Position numbers and translations under genes: made by a program | The notes under the pieces: model-generated | The model's input: only the letters and a program-made list of their open reading frames with translations | What the model was told of the DNA's origin: nothing | Databases searched by the model: none | Source of the DNA: Ficedula albicollis | Lineage: Eukaryota > Chordata > Aves > Passeriformes > Muscicapidae | Direction: 5' to 3' | Length of the DNA: 64,000 bases | Assembly: GCF_000247815.1 (NCBI RefSeq) | Contig: NC_021681.1 | Span: 17,451,040 to 17,515,039 of the forward strand | Part shown: positions 1-13,900 of the stretch, one piece after another | Numbering within the stretch: position 1 is the stretch's first letter | Layout: each line of letters starts with the position of its first letter

Positions 1-3000
1 TATCAGTACTTACACAAGGACCAGCCTCCGCCATTAAAGTAGAAATTATAGCTGTAATTAGCAGGCACAGCCATTAGATGGTAATGTTCACTCACTGCTG
101 TGCTGGAGGATCTGGTGAGGCAAACTTTTCAGTCATTGATCTGGATTTGCTCTTTGGAGATGTGTTGAGTACCCTGAACAGTCTGGGAAGTATTTAACTC
201 TTACAGATCCTTCTGATTGCCAGTGGAGTTTGAGTTTCCAGTGGTTCTGCAAATCAAATCTCTGGCAACTATAAATTAAAGACCAATTTAAAACTCTTTG
301 ACCTGGGTCGTTGAGAAAGACTTAACTGCATAGAGGGAGGAAAGACGAGATAGCATTATCTTGCACAAAGATTTGTGATTTCAGATAGGAACAACATCAG
401 CTTACCTGTGACCATGTGGGATAGGAGACAAGGATTTCTGAACATACGTTTTTGGAATTTTAAAGTACAAAATAGAGGAATGAATAAAGGTTGTCCCTGC
501 ACCATATGTAACTATATACATATTTATGTAACTATATATATAAAACGTGACCTTTTTCTGAGCAGTTCCAGCACTTTGATAATATATGCTGGACACTTCA
601 AAGATGAAAAGGCACCTCTTTGCTCCAGGGATATTCAGGGAACTGGTGAAAACGTGGCATTTGTTACGCTGTGAAGAGTTTGAGCACAGTTTCAACACGT
701 GTTGAGTTCTCCAGTTTGCTCTTAGGAATCCACTGGTAATGTGTTGCTGAGCTCAGAACATCTATGAACAGGACTGCATCTCTCTAGATGCATATGCAGG
801 CCTCCTCCTTTGCAAGTTTTGGAAACAAAGATGTAGCCAGGATTCTGGAATATGCTGACCATATTGAAAATGCATGCAAATATGAATGGGCACCTGGTTG
901 ATGTCACTTGCTAGGAGCAATGCTGTTTTCCATAAGGGACAGTAATTTGAAGGATGGTTTTCACAGCAGTTGGAGTCCAGTCTCTTATCTTAATAGCCCA
1001 AGTAAGGTGGAAAGGGAAGAAGAAACAAGTGCATCAATCCCTGAACTGGATTCCAGCTGGTATTCAAAGAAACAGCAGAGCCTGTTTTTTCTTTTGTACA
1101 CATAGGAGAACAGGAAGCCTTAATAATGCACATTGTCTCATACATGTCCTAGGCTTAGGGACTCGGCTCTTTATCAATATAGGTACATTTCATGGGACAG
1201 AGATGGGAGCATAGCCTGAATCCTGAGCAGGAATCCTTCCTGGCTCATCTTGGCACATGCAGTGTGTAGACCATATTAAGGATTGTCAGTAATATTATTA
1301 ATGTGCCTCTACATTGTCAAACAAACAAAAAGCCAGAAAAGCAGTGTGTTGATACCCTACCCTACCAAAGAGTATAGACAATGTCACCTGGCTGCAGGTC
1401 TGTGCAGCTGCTCACTTATGCAGTTAAATGGATTAAGACTAATCCATCCACTTGATTGTTTTGCAGTGCATGATGACTCTGGTGATTACTGACACTTGCA
1501 ACACACTCCCAAAACCAGCAGAACTCTGCAGAAGAAATTTTGTCTCAACACGACCTTCAATATCACAACACCACGGGTAACATCACTTTTCTTCATCCTT
1601 TTCCCTTCATTCATCTTCTCAACAGCAAGGATTGGCCTGGAGCAGTAACACTTGTCGTGAGCTGCAGTCTCACCTGCTTTGCTGGTTCTGCACTGGCCAG
1701 GTCAGGCCACTGCCAAGGAGCATTACATGGCCTTGTTGTGTCAAGACACAACCAGCAGCATTGCCAAAATAAGGGCTACAGAATTAATTCCTTAAGCAAA
1801 TAAACTTTGCTTTCTGCTTCTCATTGAGGAGTTTTGTTGCTTCTTCCTGCTTCCTTTCCTTCCTCTTTATAACTTGTGCCATAGTTACAGGATTCCTCAG
1901 ACATTATTTTTGGCCAGGTGACTGTTCAGTACTTAACACCACTTCCAACTATTGCTACAGGCCTGTTTCACTCAATAGTAGTCCTCTCTAAAGTCTCCCA
2001 AGGAGACACAGGGCTTGAGTTCTGCCTGGAAAGCTCATAGTTCAGACTGAAGCCAGGAAGGAGCAAAAAGCTGCTTTTACATTCTAGCCCAGGATACATT
2101 AGGAGTCTCCAGCTGAAATATTCATGAAACTATAAAAAGCACCAATACTTACAGGAGTATTTCATGGTGAGTTTGGTACTCCAGTGTCCACAGCTGGTTA
2201 AGGAGATAGGTGTCAGTCTTGGAGACAGTTTCCTTTAGGCCCTCTGGATGTTCAGGAATATCAGGGAAATCCAGATAAGAGAAAAACAAAAACACACACA
2301 AAAAGTTGACTTTTAGAAAACATTGCTGTTCTTGTGTCCCTCCTCACTCAGTTGGGTCCTGCTAGCCCCAGAGCCTGCAGCTCCCAGATCCACACTCCCA
2401 GGCATTAGCCGTGTTGGAGCACTTGGACAGCCCAGAAAATTAACCACAGCTCGTCCCAGGCAAAGGCATCTGGGCAGCCATGGAGTGTGTCCCTTTCACT
2501 GTGATCAGAGTGAGCAGGAGAATAGATCAAGTGAACTGAGGTGGGTCCCTTTTCAGCTCTCGTAGTCAGAACAAGGCTGGTGCCCTGCTCTGGACATTGT
2601 CTTGGACTTTAAAGACCTGATTCAGTTTCCTGGTATGCTGCAGATCTCCTCTGTGATCCTGTACAAGGTGTTTCATGTAGTTTCAATTTATAGTCAGCCT
2701 GTAATCTACCTGGCAACCAAGATGCCTTGAAAACAAGGAGTCCCATTCCCTCATTTTCCCTTTCACCAGGGTTGGATCCAGCAACACAGAGCTATAAAGT
2801 GCCTGGATTAATTTGGCTGATCTGGTGGAAACCCTTTTAGTTTCAGTTGCAGTAGTAGTTTTTTGATGGCTCAGCAGCCTGAACACACTCACCTGCAGCT
2901 GCTGCCTCACTGAGCAGAGTGAGAACATGGCCAAGGGCAAAAGTGGGCAGGACCACCCCTTTTGGCAGACTCACTGATCATTTTAGCTGCAGCACAGAGC

Positions 3001-3961
3001 CCTGGGCTGCTGCTGTCACAAATACATTCCCAGTTAACGACTCCAGTGACAGTAAACAGAGAACTACCCTGTACAGAAATTATATTACACTCTCTGGTGA
3101 TTGTTTCCTTCTAATGCACTAAAACATCCTCAGCTAATGCCCTAATAAGATTTTGCAGGTATAAAGTGTATGGATGGCTCAGAAATGGAGAGACATAATA
3201 ATAGGAGAACTTTACGGAATACTGAAAACAAATCTAATGAATTTGTTATTCCCCTTATCATTATGAAAGACAATGAAGCATTGCAAAATACTTCTCAAGA
3301 GCCCAGGAATTGCCAGTACTATTTTCCTGTTTTCTCCCCCAGATAAAACCTTTCTTTGGGAGAGAATCTTCAGCATGAGGAAGCTGAAGGACATTCAGGG
3401 GGTCTGCCACTGCTTGGAACAGCCTGTACTGGTGAAGGACAGTGGTGGCCTGTAAGGAGGGTATTCTTTGATCCCGTGTTGCAGCTGTATGTTAAGGATG
3501 GGAGTTTCCCTTCTCCCAGTGAATGTGCAATTTGTCAACGCTGTTGTCTCATCAGGACCACCCTGGGAGAGGCCTGGGGAACTGGTTGTGCTCCCAGCAC
3601 AGCTGCAGAGACACTGTACTCTCCAATTATCTTACACAGGCTTGTTGCATGCCCGGCTCCCTCTGCTTTCTTCCTGACTCTCAGGGAAAGGAACAAAGAG
3701 TGGTTACTTCTTGCCAAGGTGAAAGCCAGCAAAGAAAGGAACAAAGAGTGGTTACTTCTTGCCAAAGCCAGCAAGATGGAGCTAAGGGGCTTGGGTGAGC
3801 CCATGATTCTCAATAAATCAGGTGTGTTTGTCAGCTCACAGAGAGTATGAATTTCCAACTGGATGCAGTTTTACAAGTGTTTACCTTTGTGCTGACCTTG
3901 GTGTGTTCTCTGAGAAAGCACAATCCAAGCAGTTTTGCATGTGACCTCATTAGTCTCCCGT
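1..3961. other. Left flank, no recognised gene
   Basis: No exon of a recognised gene was found on either strand apart from a short direct duplication near 3.7 kb. Two minus-strand segments have strong GTAAGT donors and an open frame (about 27-70 and 2153-2243), but neither resembles a family I know. They are treated as weak candidates in the findings. The longer open frames here overlap one another and show no domain. Confidence 0.5.
3687..3777. repeat. 48-bp direct duplication
   Basis: The segment starting at 3687 (aaaggaacaaagagtggtta) recurs 48 bp later at 3735. The second copy lacks about 5 bp near its end. The unit opens reading frames on both strands, which explains why several overlapping open frames appear here. 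It lies next to the exon 6 relic but is not part of it. Confidence 0.85.
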
Positions 3962-4101
3962 CTTTTCTGGAATAAGTCAAAATATGGAGCATTGCCCAGT
4001 GCAAAGTGGTTGCTGTGGTTTCTGTTCCTGCCAAAAAGAGGACGTGGGGGACCCAAACCAGGTTGTCTTTGTCATATTGCAGAGCTGGCATTGCCTTTAA
4101 T
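3962..4101 (-). pseudogene. Relic CYP2 exon 6 (broken fourth copy)
   Basis: On the minus strand this segment matches exon 6 of the CYP2 genes in this window. It keeps a pyrimidine-rich acceptor (ttgcctgaag), then IKGNASS, then YDKDNLV and the I-helix motif AGTETTATTL followed by HWAML. It is broken. One extra base after the codons for NASS shifts the frame. A codon is missing near the 3' end (140 bp against 142 bp in the intact genes). The donor GT is lost, with the junction reading ag-ac. The motif AGTETTATTL matches gene A exactly and differs from [10 protein letters not shown] of genes B and C, so the relic is probably from an A-type copy. I found no other exons of it within 4 kb on the left or 7 kb on the right. 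Confidence 0.85.
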
Positions 4102-7100
4102 CTTCAGGCAAGAGAGGGGTGAGTTTAGAGTACAGCCAACATTACAAGATATACAGTCATCAACTCCAGATGACTTCAGCAAATAATAGTTTGAAAAACC
4201 TCTGATTTTCCAAACCAAGTAAATGTGAAGAGCACTAGAAAGTAGTATTGTCTTATAAGTTTCTGTCTCTACATGCCTGAAAAAGCACCCTGTCTCATTG
4301 GCAGTGTTAAAAAGATTTGAAGGATAGCAAAAGATTGAGCTGGATGTTTTTCAATGGCAGATGTTTCTTTAGAGATCTGCTGATCTGCTGAATTAACTTA
4401 ATGGGATTTTCTTTTATCTGTGAAAGCTTTAGGACAAGTTCATAGAATCCCATTCTCTCATGCCATCCTGCAGGACAGGACCCTTGGTGACACCAGAAAA
4501 TGCAGCAGTTACCAAGTTACCAAGGAATGTACAAAACATACAAGCTCCTGACAACTGAAAACCTTCCTGTGAAGATCTCAACATTTCGAAGTATCCAAAG
4601 TATATTTTGGCTGTAAGATTTATTACTTAACTTTTCCAAGAGATATATTTTGACACGATGATAATGGTTCAGTTTCAGGACACTGATTAGCAGCATTTAG
4701 AAATACATTTAAAGCACCATTCCCTCTGAGACTTAGAAGTTTCCCCTAAATCCACATTTTTTTCCATGGGCTCTGGCAGTGACATTTTTGTTTTCATAAG
4801 AGTAGGCAATAGATACAGCATTACTCCACATATAACACCCCTTATTTACATGGCATCTTTAGATTCTTTTATCATTTATCTGCTAGCTACTTTAAATACC
4901 CAAGTTGGAGGCTTCCTGCAGATGTTGTGTTGGCTGTGGTGCTATGTGAAGCCAGCACAGCCTCTTTTCAGTGGTGGGGAGAGGCTTGGGGGGGTCTGGT
5001 CTCCATTTCTCAGCACAGCTGTGACACTGCTGCTGAGGAAATTAAAACAGGAGCTGCTGAGTGCTCCCTGGACTCCCTGCTGCTCCCTGTCTCTCCTCCA
5101 TGCTTATCAGGACAAAAGCTGAACTCCTTTTACTTCGGCAGTAGGAAAGAGGTTTTTCCCCTTCCCACCATTTCACTTCACTCCTTGTAATTTTTCTTTT
5201 CTGGAACCTTCAGCAGGGCAGGGGCTGCTGAGATGAAATTTGTTTAATATATGACACTTTCCCACCAGCTATTTCTCACCTAGTGCACTGTAGTCTCTCA
5301 GCTCCTACTGAGACTTCCCTCCTTCCCCGAGGGAGCAATTGTAAAAGCTATTTTGAATGGAAATTTTATCTAAATTATTCCCCTAAGTACATGGAGGAAG
5401 GGGAAGAAGAAATTTTAAAACCTTTTTATTCAATCTAAAAGATAGGGTTCATAGCTGCTGTGTTTTTTAAATCTGATTGCTTTATTTCCTGTGGGTGTCT
5501 CTGAAGCAAGGAGAAATCTATAGTGAAACCCACCATTTTTTATTCATTTCTATGTTTCCACGTGCATATAAAACCACTGATTTGCTCCAGCTAATATGGG
5601 CTCTGTGAAATCACCTTAACAGATCATTCATACAGATTTATAGTGGCTTCTCAGAGCATCCTGGGAAATGACCCAGATAATTTAGGACTATTTTTCCTGT
5701 GTTTTATTGTGCCCATATTTGTCTGTGCTTTCTTCTATGAATTATTTTCTACATTGTATCTTCATTTTTATGTTCAGTCAGACCCATAAACCCCTTTTTT
5801 TCCTCTAAGAGTTCTGCAAGGGGTTTAGAATAATTTTAAAATTTCACATTGCAAAGCATGTTCTACTCTTCAACTCTCCTTAATCACCAATGAGGTAAAT
5901 CAAGTTGAGCCTAAAGCAAGATACTTTTGTTCCATCACTGCAAATATACCTTGCCTTGTTCAGCGAGTTTCCAGATATGGTGAGTTTTACTGAGATTATT
6001 TGAAATTAATTTTCCACACATGTACAGAATGTTACAAAACAGCCAACACAAAGCTGGCATAGCACTGAACACAGTAAAGGAAGAGGATCTAGATACCAGG
6101 AGGTGCCCTGAAAGCAGACTTCCCCCTCAGGCTGTGCTACAACACCTTTTTAAGAAGCAGCTACCCCATCTCCCTTCTCTAGCCAAATGTACACATAAAC
6201 ACTTAAATTTGAGCTCTCTGATACCCCTGCTGGGTGTGGAAGATGAGATCAGAAAGTTAAGGCCGTCCTATCAGAAGGATAAATGAAGATCTAAAAACTG
6301 GCAGTTTGTCAATAGTTACATTGGTGAGTGAGTTACATGGACCTTACCTCTTATGAAGTTCAGTGATGGGACTCCCAAATCCTGCATGCTGTCTTGTAAT
6401 TAGTCTGCAGTCAGTCAGGAACTTTGTGTACCATGCAGTCAGTAATGTGAGTGATGTTTTGGGGTACTTGGACTCCTAAATAAAGCTGCACTCCATCTTC
6501 TGACTGGTGTTTCTTGCCCTGAGGAAGCTTCCTGTGACTGGCTAGCTGCCTGTGCCTTGGGTCTTTGCTATACCCTCTTAACACCCACAGAATCATAAAC
6601 TCAGCTCTTACTGTTCTTCTATAAATCATGACTGTGAACTGGTTTGAACTCAACAAAAAACCCCACAACAAACAAGCAAAAAACCTCCCAAAAACCCCAA
6701 ACCAATGAGCAAAAACTCTTGGCTTTGTAAGATTTGCTCTCAGAGAAAGCACCTTCTTGGTAGAACTGATTAGACCAGACCTCTGGTTATGAGTTACTTT
6801 TAGAAGCAAGATGTAATTCACCTCAACAAATGAGTACTATTTCTAACAGTGATATCAATCTGGAGAGACATCTCGAAGGACTGGGGAACAAGGGTGAAAT
6901 GAAACTTGCCCATGCATACTGGAAAAAGATTAAAGAGCTGACCTTTTCCTAGGTACAACTTTTATCTACAACACTAAGAGAATGACTTGCTGACTCAAAT
7001 CATGGTGCTTGTATCTCCCACCATTTGATTTACACACAAAACTGCCTTAATCATGTTTTTAGTGAAATGGCAAAGCTGTTCTTCAGACCCCTTGTTTGAC

Positions 7101-10100
7101 ATCTCTTGTGCTTCAATCACGTGTGACAAGGCTTATCTCATCTGCCTGGCTTGTATCATGGGCTGCAACCAACACTCTAAGTAAACACAGTATTCCTTAT
7201 ACAGTTCAACTTTCAAAAGGTTGCCCTTGTTTTATTCTGCAGTGCATATGCAGCCCTACACCTCTCTTTCTCTCTCCCTTCCACTGAATATTTGAGTTCA
7301 CAGTGATTTTTGCAGGTGCGTCAACTGTATTTTTACACATGCTGAAACTGAATTGTCTACAAATATCCATAAATTTGTTCTTATGCGACCCTCAGGTTTG
7401 TTGTTACTTTCAATTTACTTCAGTTGCAAATACTATTAATGTAACTTTTCACAATTATAATGAAGATAAAAAAGAAGTGAGCAGATCACAACATTTCAGC
7501 ACTAGCATTTTATGGGGAGGGATTTTCTTGTTTTGCGTTACTCACTGTTCCCAGTTCAAGGCTGCCCTTACAGCATGGACTTAAATGCAGATCTCACACA
7601 TGATGACAAATGGCTCCTTAACAATGTGTTAAAGGCAGTGTGTGTAACACCAATTCAATTAGCATATTATCTTCTTTTTTTCATGAAATTTTATTTTAGT
7701 ACTGAAGAAAATCTGATTTGCTGCTCACAGTGCATTTTTCTCACCTGAAGGCATTTGGCAAATGAATGAATTAAGCTTTGAAACGTGCCAGAGGCAAAAC
7801 TTTTAATAAAAAGGGGAGTGAATAGCATTTAGTGCATTTTGGCTCGTACTCCAGGGTTGCTTGGGTGAGCATCTTTTTCTAGTTTCCCAAGTTATGTCTT
7901 AGCAGGCACTTGGACAGGGCACTGTCTGAAAGTAAGATGAAGTTATTCAAATGGAAAAGATAAGAGTATGACATAATAACAACAATAAATGTTCAAGATG
8001 AGGATTAATATGAAAGTATTTTAATTCTGAGTGTTACAGAACTCAAACACAGCCATGGTGTGTCAGGTGGAAGTTCAGTCACTCTCATGTTCTGACAGCA
8101 CATGATTGCAGATGCCTTAGAAAAGCTTTTGTAAGAGCACCAAACACTGTATTGTTATTAAACAACCCTAAAGAAATCTTTCTGCTGAAGATATATCCAG
8201 TTGCTTTTTTAATAGAAAGAGGGCAAATCATGTGATGAGGCTCAGATTACCAGCACAGCATGTGCAGTGCAACCCCCTCTGGCTCTTTTGACCCATCTCC
8301 CTTGTTGCATTTGACACCAGCCAGATCTTCCACTGGAGAGATATCAAAAATTTCCTGTTCTTTCACCTTATGTTTGTCCAAGAGTTTCTAAGCTTCCTCA
8401 AAAATACAGAAATAATTTCCCCAAATACACATGCTGGTGCAACAGATAACTTATTTTTTTCAAAATGTAGATAATTTTTTCAAAATGTAGAGATCCCCCA
8501 CTACACATTGATGATTCACTGGTTCATACCATGAAGCCTCCACAGGGACATTTTAGCCTGGGCCTTTGAAACAAACCAGTTCCCTAAACAACTTATTTGA
8601 ACAGAAGTGAAAAAAATCAACCCTTGCTTTTAATTTCTGGATGGATGCAGAATCTACCAACTTTTACACAAGGCACTCTTTGTCTCCAGTGTTTGCTTTT
8701 TCCTTTAGCCAGGATAAATAGCTTCCCTGGAGTCTGGCTTTTGTCCTGCTTATGGCTGTGGCACTAATATTGCTGCCCAGGAGAGGCCCAGCATGAAAGA
8801 GAAAGAAAAACACAAGATTAGCAGAGAATCTGGGTGCCAGACTTACCAGTGCTTTCCTGAACTTAGCAGAGCTGAGCACCATGTTAAGCAGCTCTTTCAT
8901 ATGTATCAAAATTAAATATTTTAGCCTTTCTGGATTCACACACTCCTGCTATCCTGCAAATATGAAACAAAGCAGCCCTTCTGGAGTTCTGTGACAGGAA
9001 CTCACTAATACCTGGAGGAATCACAGTGGTTTAAACAGTAACACACCCAGTTGCACATCTTTCCCTGGCACAGACACCTGCAACCTGATTTCAAAACCGT
9101 CTAAACCGTATTATTATGGATGACAGTTCTACCTTAACCCAGAGACCTGAGGCTGTAGCTGACTTTAGTTAAAAGTGTTACAGTTAAAGCTGGTAAAGAG
9201 GATGAGCAGGAGTGTGTAGGCCCTGGAACATTCTTTGATATGCTGTGTCATAACAGGCTGGATTATTTATTACAGCTGTTGGTTGGTGAAAGCCCATGCT
9301 GCTCTCATTTCTCTTCTAGCCCTGCAAGCCTGCCAGTGCTGGGTTGTGATGGAGCAGACCATGGCCAGAGCTACAAGGCATGCCAGGATCTGATCAGTTC
9401 TCACTTCTCTGTAGTAACATTCTCCTCCATTTTATATTCAGGAAGTTCAGAAACAATGATTTAATTATAAATATTTTAAATTCCAACATAAAAGCACTTT
9501 TGGTCCTCAATACAAATTTGATGCTAAGTTTGCAGTAGTGTTTACAGGCAGCTCTACTCAACTCCAACATTTGAATCCTTTCGAAAAGTGATTTGCATAC
9601 AAGAATTCTCCAGCACTTCACTTTAACAAAGTTACAGCTGAACTTGGCTGTCACCTCCAGTTGTGTGCTCAAACCAGCTGTGTCTCCTCTTGAGTTGAAT
9701 CAGTGCCAAGGAGCAGCTTTAGAATTCCTGCATCACATCATCATTTATGTATTTTCTTATACTAAGTCACCTCTGCTGTGCCCTCCATAATTACTGTGCT
9801 CTTCTTTGCACAATCTGGACCCTTAAAGAACAAATAGATGAGATTTTCCAAGCTCCCTCCTGAAAACACACTGGTGGTTGTTTTCAGCTCAGCATGGATT
9901 CTTCTACTAATACTTGTGCAGGAAAAAAAAAGGGGAGAGAGAAGCTTGATGTCATCACCTCAAGGTGAATCCTGAAATAGAGTTTATATGGATAAAGGGT
10001 AGATGGGAGCAGGCACTGAAAGAGGGCAAGGGAGAGTTGAATGGAGATCAGGAAGTGTGGTGTGGGTTGTAATGAAAAAGTAAAGGGCACAGAGAAAATA

Positions 10101-10990
10101 GAGACTATCTGAATATTCAGGTAGCCCCTAGAGGCTGCCTTCCAAAACCTCTACATTCCTCTGTCATGGAGTTAGCAGTGAAACTCACAGGCAAAGTGAC
10201 TCTCTCAGCTCACATTCAATGCCTCATCCAAGCAGGATTGATAATGGATGTAATTCTACATCATTAAAAATAAAACAAACAATTTAACTAACAACTTGAC
10301 AATATAATATAACTATAATCAGGCTGCAAATTCACACATTCACATTGATAGTAAACACCAAACTTCAGTTTCTTTCTTCAGATTTAGAATAACTTTTTGC
10401 CTAGTCATTAAGTGAGATACTTAAATCCAACTTAGATGTGAAGGCACCCGCATTCTAATGTGTTTCCTGGGATTTGGGTGTTGGTTTGTTTTATGGGGTT
10501 TTTTTGGTGCAGCCTGTTGACAAATTAAAGTGGCTAAATTCAGGACAATAAAACCAAATTGAGATTTAAAAGTGCGCTTTCTGCAGTCAAATTACTTGAA
10601 GTCGTCCAGCTACTCGCAGTAATGGCACCTACTCAGCTCTTGCTGAGGTACTCTGTTGAATTTTCCTGAGGTTTGCTCAGGACTGAGCACAAGGATGATT
10701 TTTCTTAGCTAGGACAAGGGGACACAGCATGCCTTCAGCTGGGAACCACAGCATCTGGCTTCAAGTGCTCTCAGAGAGGAGAATATGATCAAGATGCCTG
10801 TGAGAATATCCGTGATTTTCACAAAGACCAGACCAAAAAAAATACTGTTAGTCTGGATCTTGGCTTGCATCCACTTTCTGAATGGCTCCGGGATAGACAA
10901 TATCAACAGCCAGAAGGAGGTTTATACACTTGGGAGGAAATTCACGGAGGTGAAGGTGGCTGTCCCAGGCTGGCCCGTGGCTGCTGCAGC
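4102..10990. other. Region downstream of gene C, nothing recognised
   Basis: About 6.9 kb between the exon relic and the stop codon of gene C. I see no recognisable coding exon, RNA gene or intact mobile element. A 136-codon minus-strand open frame at 6411-6821 has no recognised domain. A short segment ending at 6346 has a good donor (GTAAGG) after an open frame that begins with a Met. There is a small direct repeat of a T-rich motif near 8453-8490. No AATAAA or ATTAAA on the minus strand lies within 1.5 kb below the gene C stop. Confidence 0.5.
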
Positions 10991-13900
10991 CTAGCGTGGA
11001 ATGGCACAAACCCTGTAGGGGTGGGGCTGCAGAGTGCCCCCAAAAATGGGCTCAGTGCTGATCTTGGTCACTCCCTCGGGGAGCTGGAAGGTGAACGCCC
11101 GCAGCAGGCTGGCAAAGAAAATGAAGAGCTCGGTCCTCGCTAAGTGCTCCCCCAAGCACACCCTGTGCCCTGCAGGGGGAAGAAGAAAGGACAGTGAGTA
11201 TCTAGGAATTTTTCAGTTTCATAATCACTTAGTTCATTCCTGTTGAAAGCAGAGGTGGGATTTGTTTTGTCTCGTTCAAGGAGAGCACCATGAAAGCCAC
11301 AGAAGTAAAACTATTTGAAATTCTCTCTCAAAAAGGTCCCCTCCAATATCCTAGGTTATAAGACACAAAATGAAAATTTCAGTGAAAATATGAGGTGCCA
11401 ACCTAATTTCTTTCTTGACCTGACAGAAAAAAAACTATTTTGCTTTTACAGAAGATGTTGAACTTCAGGACCATACACAAAAATCTGCCAGCTATTTGCA
11501 CGTGCTTTAGTGAGTTAACATCAGCAGAGCAAAATTATTTGGTAGTGGACTTTGCAGTTGAACAGAGGCTTGGTCACTTTATAGGCAAAGCATGCAGCTC
11601 ACTGTGTATTTCCCAGGATTCCCATTCCTTGACACCAGTGGTGTGAACAGAAAAGGTGAATATTACATCCACATTTCGAGATAGCAGACAAATACAAGGA
11701 AAAAAGAAGCCATTTGAATTAAGGAACCACTTCTGTATGGACATTTAAGTGACTATCAACAAACTAAAACAAAACCATCAGCAGGAACTTTAATGCTAGG
11801 TATGATTACTAACTGTCTGTGCATTGTTACCTTGTTTCCTTCTTTTGCAACTGGATTTTCAATTCTGTAAGCAAGAACATAATCCTGTGTTTATGAGGAT
11901 GCCTTCTGCTTTTCTTTCAGTTTGTTTCTTTAAAAGGGATTGCAATTAATTCCAGTACACACAGGCCAAATTACTCCTCAGGAAAAATAGCTACGTATAA
12001 AGAGTACTACAAACAAAACCCATGTATGACTGCAGCATGCAGCCAGACTGAGAGGTTTGGGAGTTTGAGTGGGATTCCCACCACAGCGTCCTATGAACAG
12101 CTTCTGACAGCACAGAAGCCTCTCCTTTGGCAGAAACAAGCCAGGAATGGTCTTTAAAAGCAGCAAGCAGCAGGGGTAGAAGATGTTATCTGAAGAAATT
12201 CCATACTCTCACACTTCTGTATTCATCATCTCACCTGTTGAGTCAGTTCAAACTGTCGGTGCATTTACCTGCTGAGAATGGTAAGAAAGCTTCTCGAGGT
12301 ATAAAGTTTCCTTCTTTATCCAGAAAATGGCCAGGGTTGAACTGTCGAGGTGTCTCCCACTGATCAGGGTCATACAGAACAGATGCTATATTTGGTATAA
12401 CAATGGTGCCCTGCAAAGAAGAAACTGTTGTTTCAGTTCCAATGACTAGTGCCTGTCACACACCAGTTTGTGCCTGATGGATAAAACTGTTGCTTATCGG
12501 CATTTGAGTGCCAAGTCGGGCAGAGATGTCTTAACCAGTGCTTTGGCAAACCAGTTCCTCCTCTCAGCCCATCCCCTGCCAGGCAGAGCTGGTCTCTGCA
12601 GTTGTGATGATGGGCAGGAACCTGAGGCTTCCCTGGCAGAGGCCTTATCAGCTATGTGAGCACCTACATGCTAAGTAAAAGACATTTTTCATTCCTGGAG
12701 CCACAAATAGTACCCTTCCCCAGGCACCACATTCCTGAGTTTGATGGGGAGTCGTTTATAGATGGAAAACTGATTACAAAACTGAAATGCATCTCTGCCA
12801 AAGAAAGAACAGAGGGTGAAAATGTATCTGTACCTTTTTGACAGGGAATCCCAGTAGTGCTGTGTTCCTCACACACAATCTGGGGACACCAACAAAGACA
12901 ATGTTGCTGAAGCGCTGAATCTCATGGACCACAGCATTTGTGTAGGGCAGTTTTCTCCGATCCTCATAACAAATTAACTGGGAAGGACCCAGAACAGCAT
13001 CCAGCTCCTTCTGCACTTTTGCTGTGGAGAAATATTCACCACTTCAGAGGAGAAAAATGCATAAAATACTTTAGCTGGTCACTTTTCATGGAGCAACAGA
13101 AAAATGTGTTATTTCAACATAGTACATTAGGTTTATATCCTGTGATTTAATATTATTTAATTAATAATTTAGCATAATAGGATAATAAAAATAAAAAGGA
13201 AAACCCCACCACTCTCACCTTGGATGTCTGGATGCACCACCATATAGAGCAGTCCCCAGTACAATGTAGTGCTTGAGGTCTCTGATCCACCAAGGAAAAG
13301 ATCAATTATGACATACACCAAGTTTTCTTCATCATACTTGGGCTTGGCCCCCTCTTTAGACTGTAGATGGTGGTAGAAAGTTGAAGTTAAAGCATAAAAA
13401 TTTGGTTATCCCATATGCCCCCTGGGCTTGGCCCCCTCTTTAGACTGTAGATGGTGATAGAAAGTTGATGTTAAAGCATAAAAATTTGGTTATCCCGTAT
13501 GCCCCCTGTGTGAGAGCTGTGAGACTTCCCCAGCTGGCATGTGCACAAAGAATAGTCAAATTGCAGTTTTTGATGCATACTGAGAGTTTAGTAGTTTCTC
13601 AAATAGGCGCTGTAAGTCTGCATTGCTGTCTTTCATGAGGTAGATTATTCTTTCATCACAAAAAGGCAATTCTGTGCTTGATGACTTAATCACAAAAACT
13701 TCAAAGCACACTAGAAGTTTGCCTAGAGTGCACTTATAAGCGAGTGCCCCATAATGTGTCACTCCTTGGCCTTGGTATCTAATGGTGCTAGCGAAAGCCA
13801 AAGGAAAATGTATCTGAACAAAAGGATTTGAACAGATTATTTTGAGAGTAATTTCTTTTCTCAGTTCAGGATAAATGTGAACTGATGGGCGAGAGGTACA

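Noticed and set aside
6411..6821. 136-codon minus-strand open frame downstream of gene C
   Set aside because: No recognised domain; it could be old repeat sequence but I cannot name it.
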